Shown one piece after another: positions 26,550 through 34,483 of a stretch of 64,000 bases of DNA (its first letter is position 1; each line of letters begins with the position of its first letter). This DNA comes from Devosia ginsengisoli (GTDB lineage Bacteria; Pseudomonadota; Alphaproteobacteria; Rhizobiales; Devosiaceae). The stretch spans positions 1,922,001-1,986,000 of the forward strand of contig NZ_CP042304.1 in the NCBI RefSeq assembly GCF_007859655.1, read 5' to 3'. A program made the translations under genes and the position numbers. The notes under the pieces are model-generated. The model saw only the letters and a list, made by a program, of their open reading frames with translations, ran no database searches and was not told the DNA's origin.

Positions 26550-26561
26550 CGGGAGGCTGAC

Positions 26562-27008
26562 ATGGCCGTCCGCGTCTCCCCCGACCCGTTCGATCCCGGC
26601 GCCGAAACCAACGCCTTCCTCGCCGCTGGGCAGGGTGCCGGCGCCGCCGTTACCTTCACCGGCGTCGTCCGCTCCAGGCCCGACGACCCGATCACCGCCC
26701 TGACGCTGGAATGCTATCCCGAACTGGCCGTCAACCAGCTCGCATCAATTGTAGATCGGGCCAAAACCCGCTTCGGCCTCCTCGCCGCGACAGTCATCCA
26801 CCGCTATGGCACCCTCGCCCCCGGCGAGCCCATCGTCCAGGTCATGACCCTCTCGCCCCACCGCGAAGCCGCCTTCAAGGGCGCCGAATTCCTGATGGAC
26901 TACCTCAAGACCGACGCCCCCTTCTGGAAACAGGAAACCGGGCCGGGGGGAACGCATTGGGTGGAAGCAAAAGCGGAGGACGATGTTGCGAAGGCGCGGT
27001 GGGAGTAA
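26562..27008 (+). CDS. moaE: Molybdopterin synthase catalytic subunit
   Basis: Transfers sulfur from two MoaD thiocarboxylates onto cyclic pyranopterin monophosphate to give molybdopterin. The 148 residues show FTGVVRSRPDDPITALTLEC at about residues 32-51, HRYGTLAPGEPIVQV and the active-site lysine region FKGAEFLMDYLKTDAPFWKQE (about residues 105-125). A GGGAGG ribosome site lies five bases upstream. With moaD it forms the MPT synthase heterotetramer. It is the last gene of the pgsA-moaD-moaE run. Confidence 0.96.
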   Translation: MAVRVSPDPFDPGAETNAFLAAGQGAGAAVTFTGVVRSRPDDPITALTLECYPELAVNQLASIVDRAKTRFGLLAATVIHRYGTLAPGEPIVQVMTLSPHREAAFKGAEFLMDYLKTDAPFWKQETGPGGTHWVEAKAEDDVAKARWE

Positions 27009-27015
27009 TGCCACA

Positions 27016-27133
27016 CCCTCGTGGTTCGAGGCGCTGAAGAAGCGCACCTCACCATGAGGGCTACTTTGAACTCAGCGCTAACGGTAGCCCTCATGGTGAG
27101 GCGGGAGCACAGCGACCCTCGAACCACGAGGGC
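27016..27133. repeat. Nested palindromic element after moaE
   Basis: Outer arms CCCTCGTGGTTCGAGG (27016-27031) and CCTCGAACCACGAGGG (27118-27133) are perfect inverted copies. Inside, CCTCACCATGAGGGCTAC and GTAGCCCTCATGGTGAGG form a second perfect inverted pair. The whole 118 bases can fold as a long cruciform or hairpin. Similar elements are scattered through rhizobial genomes; their function is unknown. Confidence 0.85.
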
Positions 27134-27150
27134 GTGCCCACAAACAACAA

Positions 27151-27179
27151 AAAAGCCGGGCACTTGGCCCGGCTTTTTC
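27151..27179 (-). terminator. Bidirectional terminator between moaE and ilvE
   Basis: AAAAAGCCGGGC and GCCCGGCTTTTT form a stem with A and T runs on the two sides, so it can end ilvE (leftward) and the moaE transcript (rightward). Confidence 0.85.
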
Positions 27180-27194
27180 ACAAATTGATTCCGC

Positions 27195-28085
27195 TTATTC
27201 CGCTGCGGCGCGCTTGGGCTGGACTTCGGCGCTATAGGCGTCGATCAGCGTACGGCAGCCCTCGCCCGGCGTGAACCTGTACTGGCCGATCTCGCTGACC
27301 GGCGTAACCTCGGCAGCCGTACCAGTCAGGAAGCATTCATCGAACCCGGCAAGCTCTTCCGGCATGATGTGGCGTTCGGTGACCGTATAGCCATTGCGCT
27401 TGGCCAGGTCGATCAGCGTCTGCCGCGTGATGCCGTTGAGGAAGCAATCCGGCGTCGGCGTGGTGATGTCCTTGCCCTTGATGAAGAACACGTTGGCGCC
27501 GGTCGCCTCGGCCACATAGCCGCGATAGTCCAGCATCATGGAATCGGCATAGCCATTGGCCATGGCCGCGTCCTTGCTCAGCGTGCAGATCATGTAGAGG
27601 CCGGCGGCCTTGGCCGAGGACGGAATGGTCTCCGGGCTGGGGCGCTTCCATTTGCTCCATTCGAGCCGGATGCCCTTGAGCTTCTCCTCGACCGAGAAAT
27701 AGCTCGGCCACACCCAGGCGGCGATCGCCAGATGCACCGTATTGTTGCGGGCCGGAACGCTCAGTTCCTCCGAACCGCGCCAGGCCACGGGACGCACATA
27801 GGCATCGACCAGACCGTTCTTTTCGAGCACCGCGCGCTTGGCTTCCTCGATCTGCTCCACCGACCACGGCATGGGCATGTCGAGCGTCTTGGCCGAGCGG
27901 ATCAGCCGCTCGGTATGCTCGCGCGACTTGAAAATTTCGCCGCCATAGGCGCGCTCACCCTCGAACACCGAGCTGGCATAATGCAGCCCATGCGTCAGCA
28001 CGTGAACCTTTGCGTCTTTCCACGGTTTGAACTCGCCATCAAACCAGATCCAGCCATCCCGCTGGTCCATCGGCACGCCTGCCAT
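27195..28085 (-). CDS. ilvE: Branched-chain amino-acid aminotransferase
   Basis: Class IV PLP transaminase for the last step of Ile, Leu and Val synthesis. The 296 residues contain WIWFDGEFKPWKDAKVHVL at the start, LHYASSVFEGERAYGG, the PLP-lysine in SSAKAAGLYM at about residue 160, and the class IV signature EATGANVFFIKG followed by LNGITRQTLIDLA. Length is normal. It is divergent from a MarR-family gene, an arrangement conserved in many alphaproteobacteria, and has a terminator directly after it. Confidence 0.95.
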   Translation of the reverse strand: MAGVPMDQRDGWIWFDGEFKPWKDAKVHVLTHGLHYASSVFEGERAYGGEIFKSREHTERLIRSAKTLDMPMPWSVEQIEEAKRAVLEKNGLVDAYVRPVAWRGSEELSVPARNNTVHLAIAAWVWPSYFSVEEKLKGIRLEWSKWKRPSPETIPSSAKAAGLYMICTLSKDAAMANGYADSMMLDYRGYVAEATGANVFFIKGKDITTPTPDCFLNGITRQTLIDLAKRNGYTVTERHIMPEELAGFDECFLTGTAAEVTPVSEIGQYRFTPGEGCRTLIDAYSAEVQPKRAAAE

Positions 28086-28222
28086 GATCGTCTCCCGAAT
28101 ATTCCTGTGGGGGTGCCGCCACGCGCGGTCGCCCGTTGGCGCCGATCATGCCCCAGGCCCAAGGCCTTGGCAAACCACAAAGGCTGAGGGATAAGACGGA
28201 ACGGCGTCCTGATGGGAAGACA

Positions 28223-28741
28223 ATGGCAGCGCACCAAAAAAATGTCAACATAGCTGACATAAATTCCGCCCCGCCCGGCGGCGAGGCCCTGCCCCTCGAC
28301 ATTATGGGCCTGTTTTTCTTCGCCTATCGCGATTTCACCGGCGATGCCGATGCTCTGCTCGGCCATCAGGGTTTCGGTCGCGCGCACCATCGGGTGCTCT
28401 ATTTTGTCAATCTGCGCCCCGGCATGCCGGTGGCCGACCTGCTTGATATCCTCAAGATTACCAAGCAGAGCCTGGCGCGCGTACTGCGCCAGTTGATCGA
28501 CAATGGCTATATCGAGCAGAAGACCGGCCATTCCGACCGCCGCCAGCGCCTGCTCCACGCCACCGACAAGGGCCGCCAGTTCTTCGCCACCCTGTCGGCC
28601 ACCCAGGCCAGCCGCATCACGGCGGCCATTTCCGCTCTCCCTCCCGATTCCCGGCGCATCGTGACGCGGTTCCTCGTGGGCATGGTCGATCCCGCCGACC
28701 GCACCGTGCTGGATCGCTTGAACCTCACCACGGGGCTCTAA
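28223..28741 (+). CDS. MarR-family transcriptional regulator (PetP-like)
   Basis: A 172-residue winged-helix protein. The domain at about residues 50-140 has FGRAHHRVLYFVNLRPGMPV, the recognition helix region ILKITKQSLARVLRQLIDNG and the wing EQKTGHSDRRQRLLHATDKG. It resembles PetP, the MarR protein first described in Rhodobacter as affecting cytochrome bc1 synthesis, whose gene is often found beside ilvE in alphaproteobacteria. The ATG at 28223 is preferred because it matches the family length; an in-frame ATG at 28136 lies in the ilvE promoter region. Confidence 0.85.
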   Translation: MAAHQKNVNIADINSAPPGGEALPLDIMGLFFFAYRDFTGDADALLGHQGFGRAHHRVLYFVNLRPGMPVADLLDILKITKQSLARVLRQLIDNGYIEQKTGHSDRRQRLLHATDKGRQFFATLSATQASRITAAISALPPDSRRIVTRFLVGMVDPADRTVLDRLNLTTGL

Positions 28742-28840
28742 AAACCCTCCGCCGGCAGGCACGCGAATTAACCAGGAAACATCCCGCGGCTTTCTATTTT
28801 CCCGCCCATCCCAATATGTTGGGACAGTAAGGGGGAAATA

Positions 28841-29581
28841 GTGTCGGACATGGATACGCGCCAGCAGAAATACGAAGAACTGTTATTCGCCCACCTTGCA
28901 GATCGTGAGGCCGGCGAGGTCCGTTTCTTCGTCAACGAGCGCCGGTTCGACATCATGCGGCAGGCTTTCGCGGACCAGTTGGCCGGCAAGAGTGTCCTCA
29001 ATATCGCCAGCGGCCCTTTCGCGATGGAGTTCTATCTCTCGCCCGATTGCGCGCGCATCGACAGCATCGATATCGACGCCTGCCTCGCGCCGCTCCATGC
29101 ACGGCTGATCGAGGAAGAGCTTATCGCTCCGTCCAGTTTCGCCGTCTGCGACGTCATGGCATTCGAACCCGAGCGCCAGTATGACGTGATCGTGGTCAAC
29201 GACATGTTCTACACCAAGCATGTCGATTTCTACGCCGTCATGGAAAAATACGCGCCCTTCCTCAAGCCGGGCGGCCAGCTCTATTTCGACATTCTCGACC
29301 GGCGCGCCGGTCCGCTATGGTCGCTCTTCAACAAGGACAGCCGCTATCGCCGCTACGACATGGCCGATGTCCATGCGACGCTGCAGCAGCACGGCTTCGC
29401 CGTCGAGGCCAGCCTGCCCTCGCTCGGCATCAAGGGCGGCATGGACCGGGCGATCCGCAGCCTGCTCTGGCATACGGCAGGCGTTGCCAACAATATCATC
29501 TTCCTGTGCCGCAAGGGCGGCGCCGCACTGGCCTTTGCCGGCGCCATGCTGCTGGGCGAACCGCTGCTCCAGGCCTACTGA
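28841..29581 (+). CDS. Class I SAM-dependent methyltransferase
   Basis: A 246-residue protein with a Rossmann methyltransferase core: motif I VLNIASGPFAMEFYL at about residues 56-70, the acidic end of strand two in IDSIDIDACLAPL, motif IV in YDVIVVNDMFYTKH, and FLKPGGQLYFDILDRR (post-motif). Motif I lacks the usual GxGxG spacing, so SAM binding should be checked. The C-terminal part is variable, and the last 20 residues are hydrophobic. No substrate can be assigned. The GTG at 28841 has a GGGGG ribosome site; ATG at 28850 is an alternative. Confidence 0.7.
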   Translation: MSDMDTRQQKYEELLFAHLADREAGEVRFFVNERRFDIMRQAFADQLAGKSVLNIASGPFAMEFYLSPDCARIDSIDIDACLAPLHARLIEEELIAPSSFAVCDVMAFEPERQYDVIVVNDMFYTKHVDFYAVMEKYAPFLKPGGQLYFDILDRRAGPLWSLFNKDSRYRRYDMADVHATLQQHGFAVEASLPSLGIKGGMDRAIRSLLWHTAGVANNIIFLCRKGGAALAFAGAMLLGEPLLQAY

Positions 29582-29596
29582 TCGCCGCCCGGAGCC

Positions 29597-30061
29597 TTAG
29601 ATCGGCAGGCCGGTGCGCGCCTTCACCGTGCGGATGCTCATGTTCGAGTGAATGCGCGCCACCCCCGGCAGCCGCGCACTGAGCCGCCGATGCAGCCGCT
29701 CGAAATCCTCATGGTCCTGGCACACTACGCGCAGAATATAGTCCGATTGCCCCGCCATCAGGTGGCATTCGAGCACTTCGGGAATATCCTGCACCGCCGC
29801 CTCGAAGGCCTCGAGCACGGCCTCGCTCTGGCTGGTCAGCCCCACCTCGATGAAGAACTGCATCGAATAGCCCAGCCGTCCGGCATTGAGCACGGCGCGA
29901 TACCCCTCGATCAGCCCCTGCTCTTCCAGAGCCTTGAGCCGCCTATGGCAGGCCGAGGCGGAAAGTCCCACCGCTTCGCCCAGCACCTGCACGCTCTTGC
30001 GGCTGTCCACCTGCAACGCCCGCAACAGCTTGCGGTCCACGCTATCGATCTGCAATGCCAT
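29597..30061 (-). CDS. Lrp/AsnC-family transcriptional regulator
   Basis: A 154-residue Lrp-type protein with an N-terminal helix-turn-helix (VDRKLLRALQVDSRKSVQVL, then VGLSASACHRRLKALEEQG) and a C-terminal RAM domain (FFIEVGLTSQSEAVLEAFE, then MAGQSDYILRVVCQDH). It is the second AsnC-type regulator in the window. No target is obvious: the methyltransferase is convergent, and the region upstream is a 379-base non-coding stretch. Confidence 0.88.
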   Translation of the reverse strand: MALQIDSVDRKLLRALQVDSRKSVQVLGEAVGLSASACHRRLKALEEQGLIEGYRAVLNAGRLGYSMQFFIEVGLTSQSEAVLEAFEAAVQDIPEVLECHLMAGQSDYILRVVCQDHEDFERLHRRLSARLPGVARIHSNMSIRTVKARTGLPI

Positions 30062-30138
30062 CCCGAATTTCCCGCCCTATCTCGAATGTCATTCGATTTT
30101 CAGCGGCAATAGCACGAAAACACCAGCACTCCGGCACG

Positions 30139-30169
30139 AAAAAGGGCGCGAAACCGAAGTTCCGCGCCC
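30139..30169 (-). terminator. Orphan terminator, minus strand
   Basis: On the minus strand, GGGCGCG and CGCGCCC form a stem followed by TTTTT. No leftward gene ends just before it; the outer-membrane gene stops 270 bases upstream. Confidence 0.65.
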
Positions 30170-30341
30170 CCACCGGAGACACCACAAAGGAGCGTCAGCC
30201 TCTGCAGCAGTCCACCGATCGCCAGGTGCCCGGGAGGACAGGCACCAAGGCCATTCCCGGTCACGTCGGTGGCCGCAGCCGGGTTCAGTCGGATAACGGC
30301 GCTATCAGGCAAGAGTTCCGCATGATCGGCCTCTCCCTGCA

Positions 30342-30385
30342 GCGTTTCCAGCAAAACTGGACACGGTTTTGCGGTTCGGAAACGC
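30342..30385. repeat. 44-base palindrome
   Basis: Outer arms GCGTTTCC / GGAAACGC and inner arms GCAAAAC / GTTTTGC are both perfect inverted pairs. The layout resembles the element at 39241-39285, and both look like the short rhizobial intergenic palindromes. Confidence 0.7.
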
Positions 30386-30440
30386 GGCAAGCCAAGGGAT
30401 AGCGGAGCATTTCGGCGTTTCGGCGAAACGTCGAAATACT

Positions 30441-31601
30441 CTAGAAATCGCCCCGCAGCGACAGGGCGAGGCCGGCCTTGTCATACTGCTCGTCGGGCTC
30501 GGCATGGCGCGACCAGGTCAGCATGGCCCGATAGGTGAAACGCTCCGATACGGCATAGCGCGCGCCCAGCGCCGCCATCCGCACCGACCGCACCAGATCC
30601 GTATCGAACAGTCCCCATTCCTGCTGCCCTGCCAGGCTCGCCGATAACGTGACCTCAGGCATCAACATCCAGGTCGCCCCGAGATCGATTGCAGCCGTAC
30701 GCCCCGCCACCCCATCGGCCGGATCGGCCAGTTCCACCCCGGTTTCCCCGCTCGCGGCCAGTGTCACCCCGGCCATCGGCACCACGCTCGCGGCAACCGC
30801 AATATAGGGCATGGTCCGCGTCAACGCGCTGAACCCCTTGGGCCAGACCAGATCGACCCCGCCCTTCCCCTCGGCGGTCCAGGTCCCATCCGCCAGCCGC
30901 AACCCGGCACTGACCCGGCCACCATCGGCCGGCGCGCGCAGATAGGTCAGTTGATCCACCTCCGGGATCAGCGTGAACCACGCTTCCATCCCGGTCAGCA
31001 CGGCCAGATTGGGCGTCAACGCCCGCTCCCAGTTCACCTTTCCCGCGACCGACCCCACAATGGGCGGCAGCCGCAGCGGCGGCAATCCGAGCCCATCGAG
31101 CACACTGTCACCGGGCAGTGCCCAATCCCCAGTCACCGCCACGACTACCTGCTGATCGATGCCCCGCAGGGTAAACTCGGCCAGATATTCATGCTGCGTC
31201 TCGCTGCTGCGCACCGGCACCACCAGCGCGCCGATCCCCAGGTCATCGCCCGTCCAGTTCTGCGTCACCGCATACCCCAGCCGCAACACCGCATCGGCGC
31301 CCAGCGCCAGTTCCCCCTCCACGGCGCCAGTCACCGCAGCATCGTCCTCGAATTGCGTGGTCGCGAACCGCGTCTGGCTGATCGAAAGGCTTCCGCGCAA
31401 CAGCAGGTTGTCGGTCCGGCCAGTTAGCGACAGGTCATGGCTGTGCGTGACGTAAAAATCCTCCCCGCCCGCCGCGCTGTCGGTGGCATTGGAGGTCCAG
31501 CCGCTCTCGACCTGGCTCGAAATAGCGATCGGCGATTGCGCCAGTGCCGGCACCACGCCCGTCATCGCCACTAAAATCAGCGCAATTCTACCCCGGCCCA
31601 T
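30441..31601 (-). CDS. Putative outer-membrane beta-barrel protein
   Basis: A 386-residue protein with a signal peptide (RIALILVAMTGVVPALAQ). The mature part consists of many short stretches of alternating polar and hydrophobic residues (for example LLLRGSLSISQTRFA and RFTYRAMLTWSRH), with no long hydrophobic helix, and the chain ends in Phe, the usual signal for outer-membrane insertion. This fits a beta-barrel of about 14-18 strands. I cannot name a family or cargo. It could be a structural or transport protein of the outer membrane. Confidence 0.6.
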   Translation of the reverse strand: MGRGRIALILVAMTGVVPALAQSPIAISSQVESGWTSNATDSAAGGEDFYVTHSHDLSLTGRTDNLLLRGSLSISQTRFATTQFEDDAAVTGAVEGELALGADAVLRLGYAVTQNWTGDDLGIGALVVPVRSSETQHEYLAEFTLRGIDQQVVVAVTGDWALPGDSVLDGLGLPPLRLPPIVGSVAGKVNWERALTPNLAVLTGMEAWFTLIPEVDQLTYLRAPADGGRVSAGLRLADGTWTAEGKGGVDLVWPKGFSALTRTMPYIAVAASVVPMAGVTLAASGETGVELADPADGVAGRTAAIDLGATWMLMPEVTLSASLAGQQEWGLFDTDLVRSVRMAALGARYAVSERFTYRAMLTWSRHAEPDEQYDKAGLALSLRGDF

Positions 31602-31777
31602 CCCCGCCTCCCGCTATCGCGGCAGGATCGAACGGTTCCGGTAACCAATATTTCACGTAGGGGCTAAGTCATTCTCCTTATCTCTGCTGGTTGAAATTGA
31701 CCATTAACGCACGAGAACCAGCCCGTAAGTATTTGATTAACTATATTATTCTTCGCTCAACCGGGATTCTGCCGGTC

Positions 31778-32431
31778 ATGATGCTCAAGCATGATCACGA
31801 CAGGACTGGCGAGATTTGCGGCGAGTTGCGCGCCTGGCGCATCCGCTCGCGCCTGCGCCAGGATGCCATAGCCAAATGCCTGGGCGTCGCCCAGAGCCAG
31901 ATCAGCCGCTGGGAGAGCGGGCGGGAACTGCCGCGTCCGCATAATGTCGAAGCCATCCGCCGCCTCATCCGCGGCCCGGAAGTCGATCCGCTGCTGGCGC
32001 TCCGGCATTTCGTGCTCCATTCCAGCCAGCATCTGCTGCTGTTCGATGACCAGCTCGAAATTCTCGCCCGCAGCCTGCCTTTCCAGGCCTCGCCCAATCC
32101 GCTCGACCGCTTCGGCTGGGTCCTCGACCCCGAGCGCAACCCGCCCTTCGCGCCGGTGCAACGGCGCTATCGCGAAGTGCTGAGCGATCCGGCCGGCGTG
32201 GTCGGCCTCGCCATCACCCTGCCTTTCCAGCATGAAGGCGCGCGCTGGGTGGCCAGCATCGGCAAGACCATCCATTCCATTGCCGGCATCAGGGTCTGCC
32301 TCTGCGAACTGAGTTTCGCCCCGGCCGGCGCAGACGATGCCGATATCCGCGTCGAGGAAGTCCGGCTCGACCCGACCGGCGAAACCCGCCATTCCATGAC
32401 CCTGTGGCGCCAGCCATCCGCCAACGCATAA
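31778..32431 (+). CDS. XRE-type helix-turn-helix protein
   Basis: A 217-residue protein. A Cro/C1-type helix-turn-helix occupies about residues 15-65 (GELRAWRIRSRLRQDAIAKC, then GVAQSQISRWESGRELPRP). The C-terminal 140 residues are a sensor-like domain with a conserved-looking segment NPPFAPVQRRYREVLSDPA, perhaps PAS-like, ending in a His-containing RHSMTLWRQ. Start choice: two adjacent ATG codons at 31778 and 31781 precede the HTH; an in-frame TTG at 31691 gives a longer form. The upstream DNA is AT-rich and probably promoter. The target is unknown. Confidence 0.75.
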   Translation: MMLKHDHDRTGEICGELRAWRIRSRLRQDAIAKCLGVAQSQISRWESGRELPRPHNVEAIRRLIRGPEVDPLLALRHFVLHSSQHLLLFDDQLEILARSLPFQASPNPLDRFGWVLDPERNPPFAPVQRRYREVLSDPAGVVGLAITLPFQHEGARWVASIGKTIHSIAGIRVCLCELSFAPAGADDADIRVEEVRLDPTGETRHSMTLWRQPSANA

Positions 32432-32464
32432 AAAGACCCGCGCCGGGGCAGCGGCGCGGATCTT
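32430..32464 (-). terminator. Terminator between convergent genes
   Basis: Thirteen-base stem AAGACCCGCGCCG / CGGCGCGGATCTT with one wobble. On the minus strand it is followed by TTTTT, so it ends the secreted Gly/Asn-rich gene. Confidence 0.75.
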
Positions 32465-32506
32465 CCGTGGGGGGCCCTGGAGGTCCGGCCCCTGGGGCGG
32501 CGTGAC

Positions 32507-32833
32507 CTACCAGCGCTTGCGGTTGTGGCCACCCAGCCCGAGAATGCCGTTGCCGCTCAGCACGCCATTCAGCACCCCATTGCCGTTGAGCACGCCGCTC
32601 AGCACACCATTGGCATTGTTGTTGCCGATGCCCGACAGGATGGAGCTGTTATTGCCCACCGCAATGGTGGTGCCGTTGAGCACATTGATGTCCCGCGTGG
32701 TCAGGCCCACGGCGATGCCGGTAATGTTGGACAGCACGTTATTGCTGACCCGCTTGTGAAAGAAGCCACCGGCCTGAGCCCCCGACGTCATCGCCATGAC
32801 GGCAACAACCGATACCGCGATCAAGGTCTTCAT
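32507..32833 (-). CDS. Small secreted Gly/Asn/Leu repeat protein
   Basis: A 108-residue protein with a signal peptide (MKTLIAVSVVAVMAMTSGAQA). The mature chain begins with a basic GGFFHKR and then becomes a low-complexity run in which NGVLSGVLNGN- and NGVLNGVLSGN-like units repeat about every 10-11 residues (about 72-98), ending in a basic HNRKRW tail. The pattern suggests a beta-strand stack or amyloid-like extracellular polymer, but the curli consensus (Ser-x5-Gln) is absent. The function is unknown. The ATG at 32833 has a GGGAG ribosome site at good distance; ATG at 32842 is too close to it. Confidence 0.6.
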   Translation of the reverse strand: MKTLIAVSVVAVMAMTSGAQAGGFFHKRVSNNVLSNITGIAVGLTTRDINVLNGTTIAVGNNSSILSGIGNNNANGVLSGVLNGNGVLNGVLSGNGILGLGGHNRKRW

Positions 32834-33023
32834 CTTACGCATACTCCCGATTTGCTGTGTCGTGTGTTCGACACGCCAACGGAACCATTGGGGAACCATG
32901 CCGGGCAATCTTGCGCCGCCATTTTATGCGTTCCATGCGAACTATGCGCAGATCAGGCCCTCAAACGGTCGAAAACCGCCACAATCGCCGGCCAGCCTGC
33001 CGGCAAATCAGGAGATGCGAACC

Positions 33024-33425
33024 ATGTTATCCCGGACCTTGCTGAGCCTCGCCACGCTGGCCCTGCTGTCGATCCCCGCCGCCGCCGATGGCGATCCACT
33101 GGCTGACCTCATCGGCACCAGCTGGCAATTGACCACGCTCGATGGCGCCCCGGTCAATGCCAAGGTCAAGTCCACCCTGGTCATTTCGGCCGACAGTATC
33201 GGCGGCAATGGCGGCTGCAATACCTATGGCGGCGACCTGGCCGCCACGCCTGACGGCATCGACATCAGCCAGGTCTTCTCCACCATGATGGCCTGCGATG
33301 GCCTGCAGCAGGAACAGGCCTTCTTCGCCGCCTTGGAAGCCACCGACAATTTCGCCCTTGTCGGCGGCAATCTGCAACTGCTGGAAGGCGACACGGTCCT
33401 CGCCGAACTGGCGCCCGCCAGCTAA
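33024..33425 (+). CDS. META-domain (HslJ-like) secreted protein
   Basis: A 133-residue protein with a signal peptide (MLSRTLLSLATLALLSIPAAA) and one META domain. Its marks are LIGTSWQLTTLDGAPV at about residues 28-43, the GGCNTYGGDL motif at about 70-79, and MMACDGLQQEQAFFAALEA at about 96-114. The two cysteines are the usual pair of the family. HslJ-like proteins are periplasmic or outer-membrane lipoproteins linked to stress or motility; the exact role is not known. AGGAG lies nine bases before this ATG. Confidence 0.85.
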   Translation: MLSRTLLSLATLALLSIPAAADGDPLADLIGTSWQLTTLDGAPVNAKVKSTLVISADSIGGNGGCNTYGGDLAATPDGIDISQVFSTMMACDGLQQEQAFFAALEATDNFALVGGNLQLLEGDTVLAELAPAS

Positions 33426-33431
33426 ACAAGA

Positions 33432-33458
33432 AAATGCCCGGCGCAAGGCCGGGCATTT
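33432..33458 (+). terminator. Terminator after META-domain gene
   Basis: Stem ATGCCCGGC / GCCGGGCAT with A and T tracts on the two sides; it can act in both directions between convergent genes. Confidence 0.8.
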
Positions 33459-33481
33459 CCAAGGGGCTGATGCAGCGCGTC

Positions 33482-33811
33482 TTAGTTGGCGGCTGCGGTA
33501 ATCAGGCCGGCCTCGACACAACCTTCCAGGGTAATCTGGCCCAGGTCGATCGTGGGTTCGCTGGCCTCGGCTGCGGCATCATCCCCGTCAGCGGGCGAAT
33601 CGTCGGCCGCCGCGGCGGAGGCATCGTCCGTGGAATCGGGCGTCATGCCGGACTGAAGCTGCTCGCAATAGGCCTGCACGAGAGGCAAATCCACCTCGGT
33701 AACGGTCAGCCCATTAACGGTGACCGGTGTTTGCGCATAGACAGCGCCGGCAAGGCCAAGGGACGTAGCGAGGGCAATGGCGGAAGCAATAGCTTTGATA
33801 TGCATTTTCAA
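33482..33811 (-). CDS. Small secreted acidic protein
   Basis: A 109-residue protein of unknown function. The signal peptide (KAIASAIALATSLGLAGAVYA) is followed by a short ordered segment VNGLTVTEVDLPLVQAYCEQ, then an Asp/Ala-rich acidic linker (about residues 60-88) and a terminal TIDLGQITLEGCVEAGLI. The two cysteines flank the linker and may pair in the periplasm. Nothing else can be assigned. Confidence 0.6.
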   Translation of the reverse strand: MKMHIKAIASAIALATSLGLAGAVYAQTPVTVNGLTVTEVDLPLVQAYCEQLQSGMTPDSTDDASAAAADDSPADGDDAAAEASEPTIDLGQITLEGCVEAGLITAAAN

Positions 33812-34010
33812 TAGCCTTCTCTAATGTCTCAATGAATGAGCATCTGCTCGCATGGAAAACGTGCTTGCCTGACAATCGTTGCTGAAAAACGGGTTGCATC
33901 AACAAGTCGTGCACCCGCGCAGCGCCGTTACATTTGTTTTTGCGGCCCCCATGGCGTTGCGCGCGCACAAATGCTTTAAGGCCGCAAATCGCATTAACGG
34001 GACCTGGCCG

Positions 34011-34411
34011 ATGACCAAGGAACAAGATTTCAAGAACCGCTTCTTTGCCGTCCTCAAGGATGTGCAGGAAGACGGTGTCGATGACGGCGAAGCCATGTGG
34101 CTGCTGGGCCGCCTGGCCGCCTGGCCGCCGGCCTGGTCGACGATCTTCAGGCGCCCGACTGGTCGACCGCCAAGCGCGACATGACTCCCGAAACCTACGA
34201 TACGCTGCTGCGCAACTTCGAAACCCACGGCAATGCCCATCACAAGGCCGGGCAGACCAGGCAGGCCTATGTCATCCAGGTCATGGTCGTCTCGCTGATC
34301 GCCCGCACGCAGAATGCCGACCCGCAGATCGCCGCTGGCGAGCCCCTGCTCGATCAGGTCATCAATGCCAGCATCACCGGCTATCGCCAGCAGGCAACCA
34401 AGCCCAACTAG
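34011..34411 (+). pseudogene. Hypothetical cytoplasmic protein, frameshifted by an 8-bp duplication
   Basis: The first part reads MTKEQDFKNRFFAVLKDVQE and runs to GEAMWLLGRLA. The second part, in another frame, reads AAGLVDDLQAPDWSTAK and continues to a stop at 34411. Between them GGCCGCCT is present twice in tandem (34107-34114 and 34115-34122). Removing one copy joins the two parts into one continuous 130-residue protein. The intact protein would be soluble and helical, with no motif I recognise. The disruption may be a sequencing artefact, a recent mutation or a reversible slippage switch. Confidence 0.7.
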
Positions 34412-34483
34412 CTCCCCACTGACCTCTGGACAGCCGCTCGCGGCAGGCGCAGGCTGCCGCCATAGCGTCAACAGGGGTCAATC

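Larger units (their letters stand above)
30062..30440. other. Non-coding stretch with terminator and palindrome
   Basis: Between the AsnC gene and the outer-membrane protein gene. It contains a long palindrome at 30342-30385 and a minus-strand terminator at 30139-30169, with about 170 bases between them. No open frame here looks coding, so a small RNA transcribed leftward is possible. No known RNA family was recognised. Confidence 0.45.

Noticed and set aside
30170..30215. Possible glycine riboswitch (CCGGAGACACC near an A-rich segment)
   Set aside because: The second helix and paired aptamer layout are missing, and no glycine gene follows.
30100..30390. Minus-strand 96-codon frame between the AsnC and outer-membrane genes
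   Set aside because: It runs straight through the terminator hairpin at 30139-30169 and through the palindrome, and its translation resembles no protein.
32507..32833. Curlin-like amyloid subunit
   Set aside because: The Ser-x5-Gln-x-Gly-x-Gly-Asn pattern of curli repeats is absent, and no csg genes are nearby.
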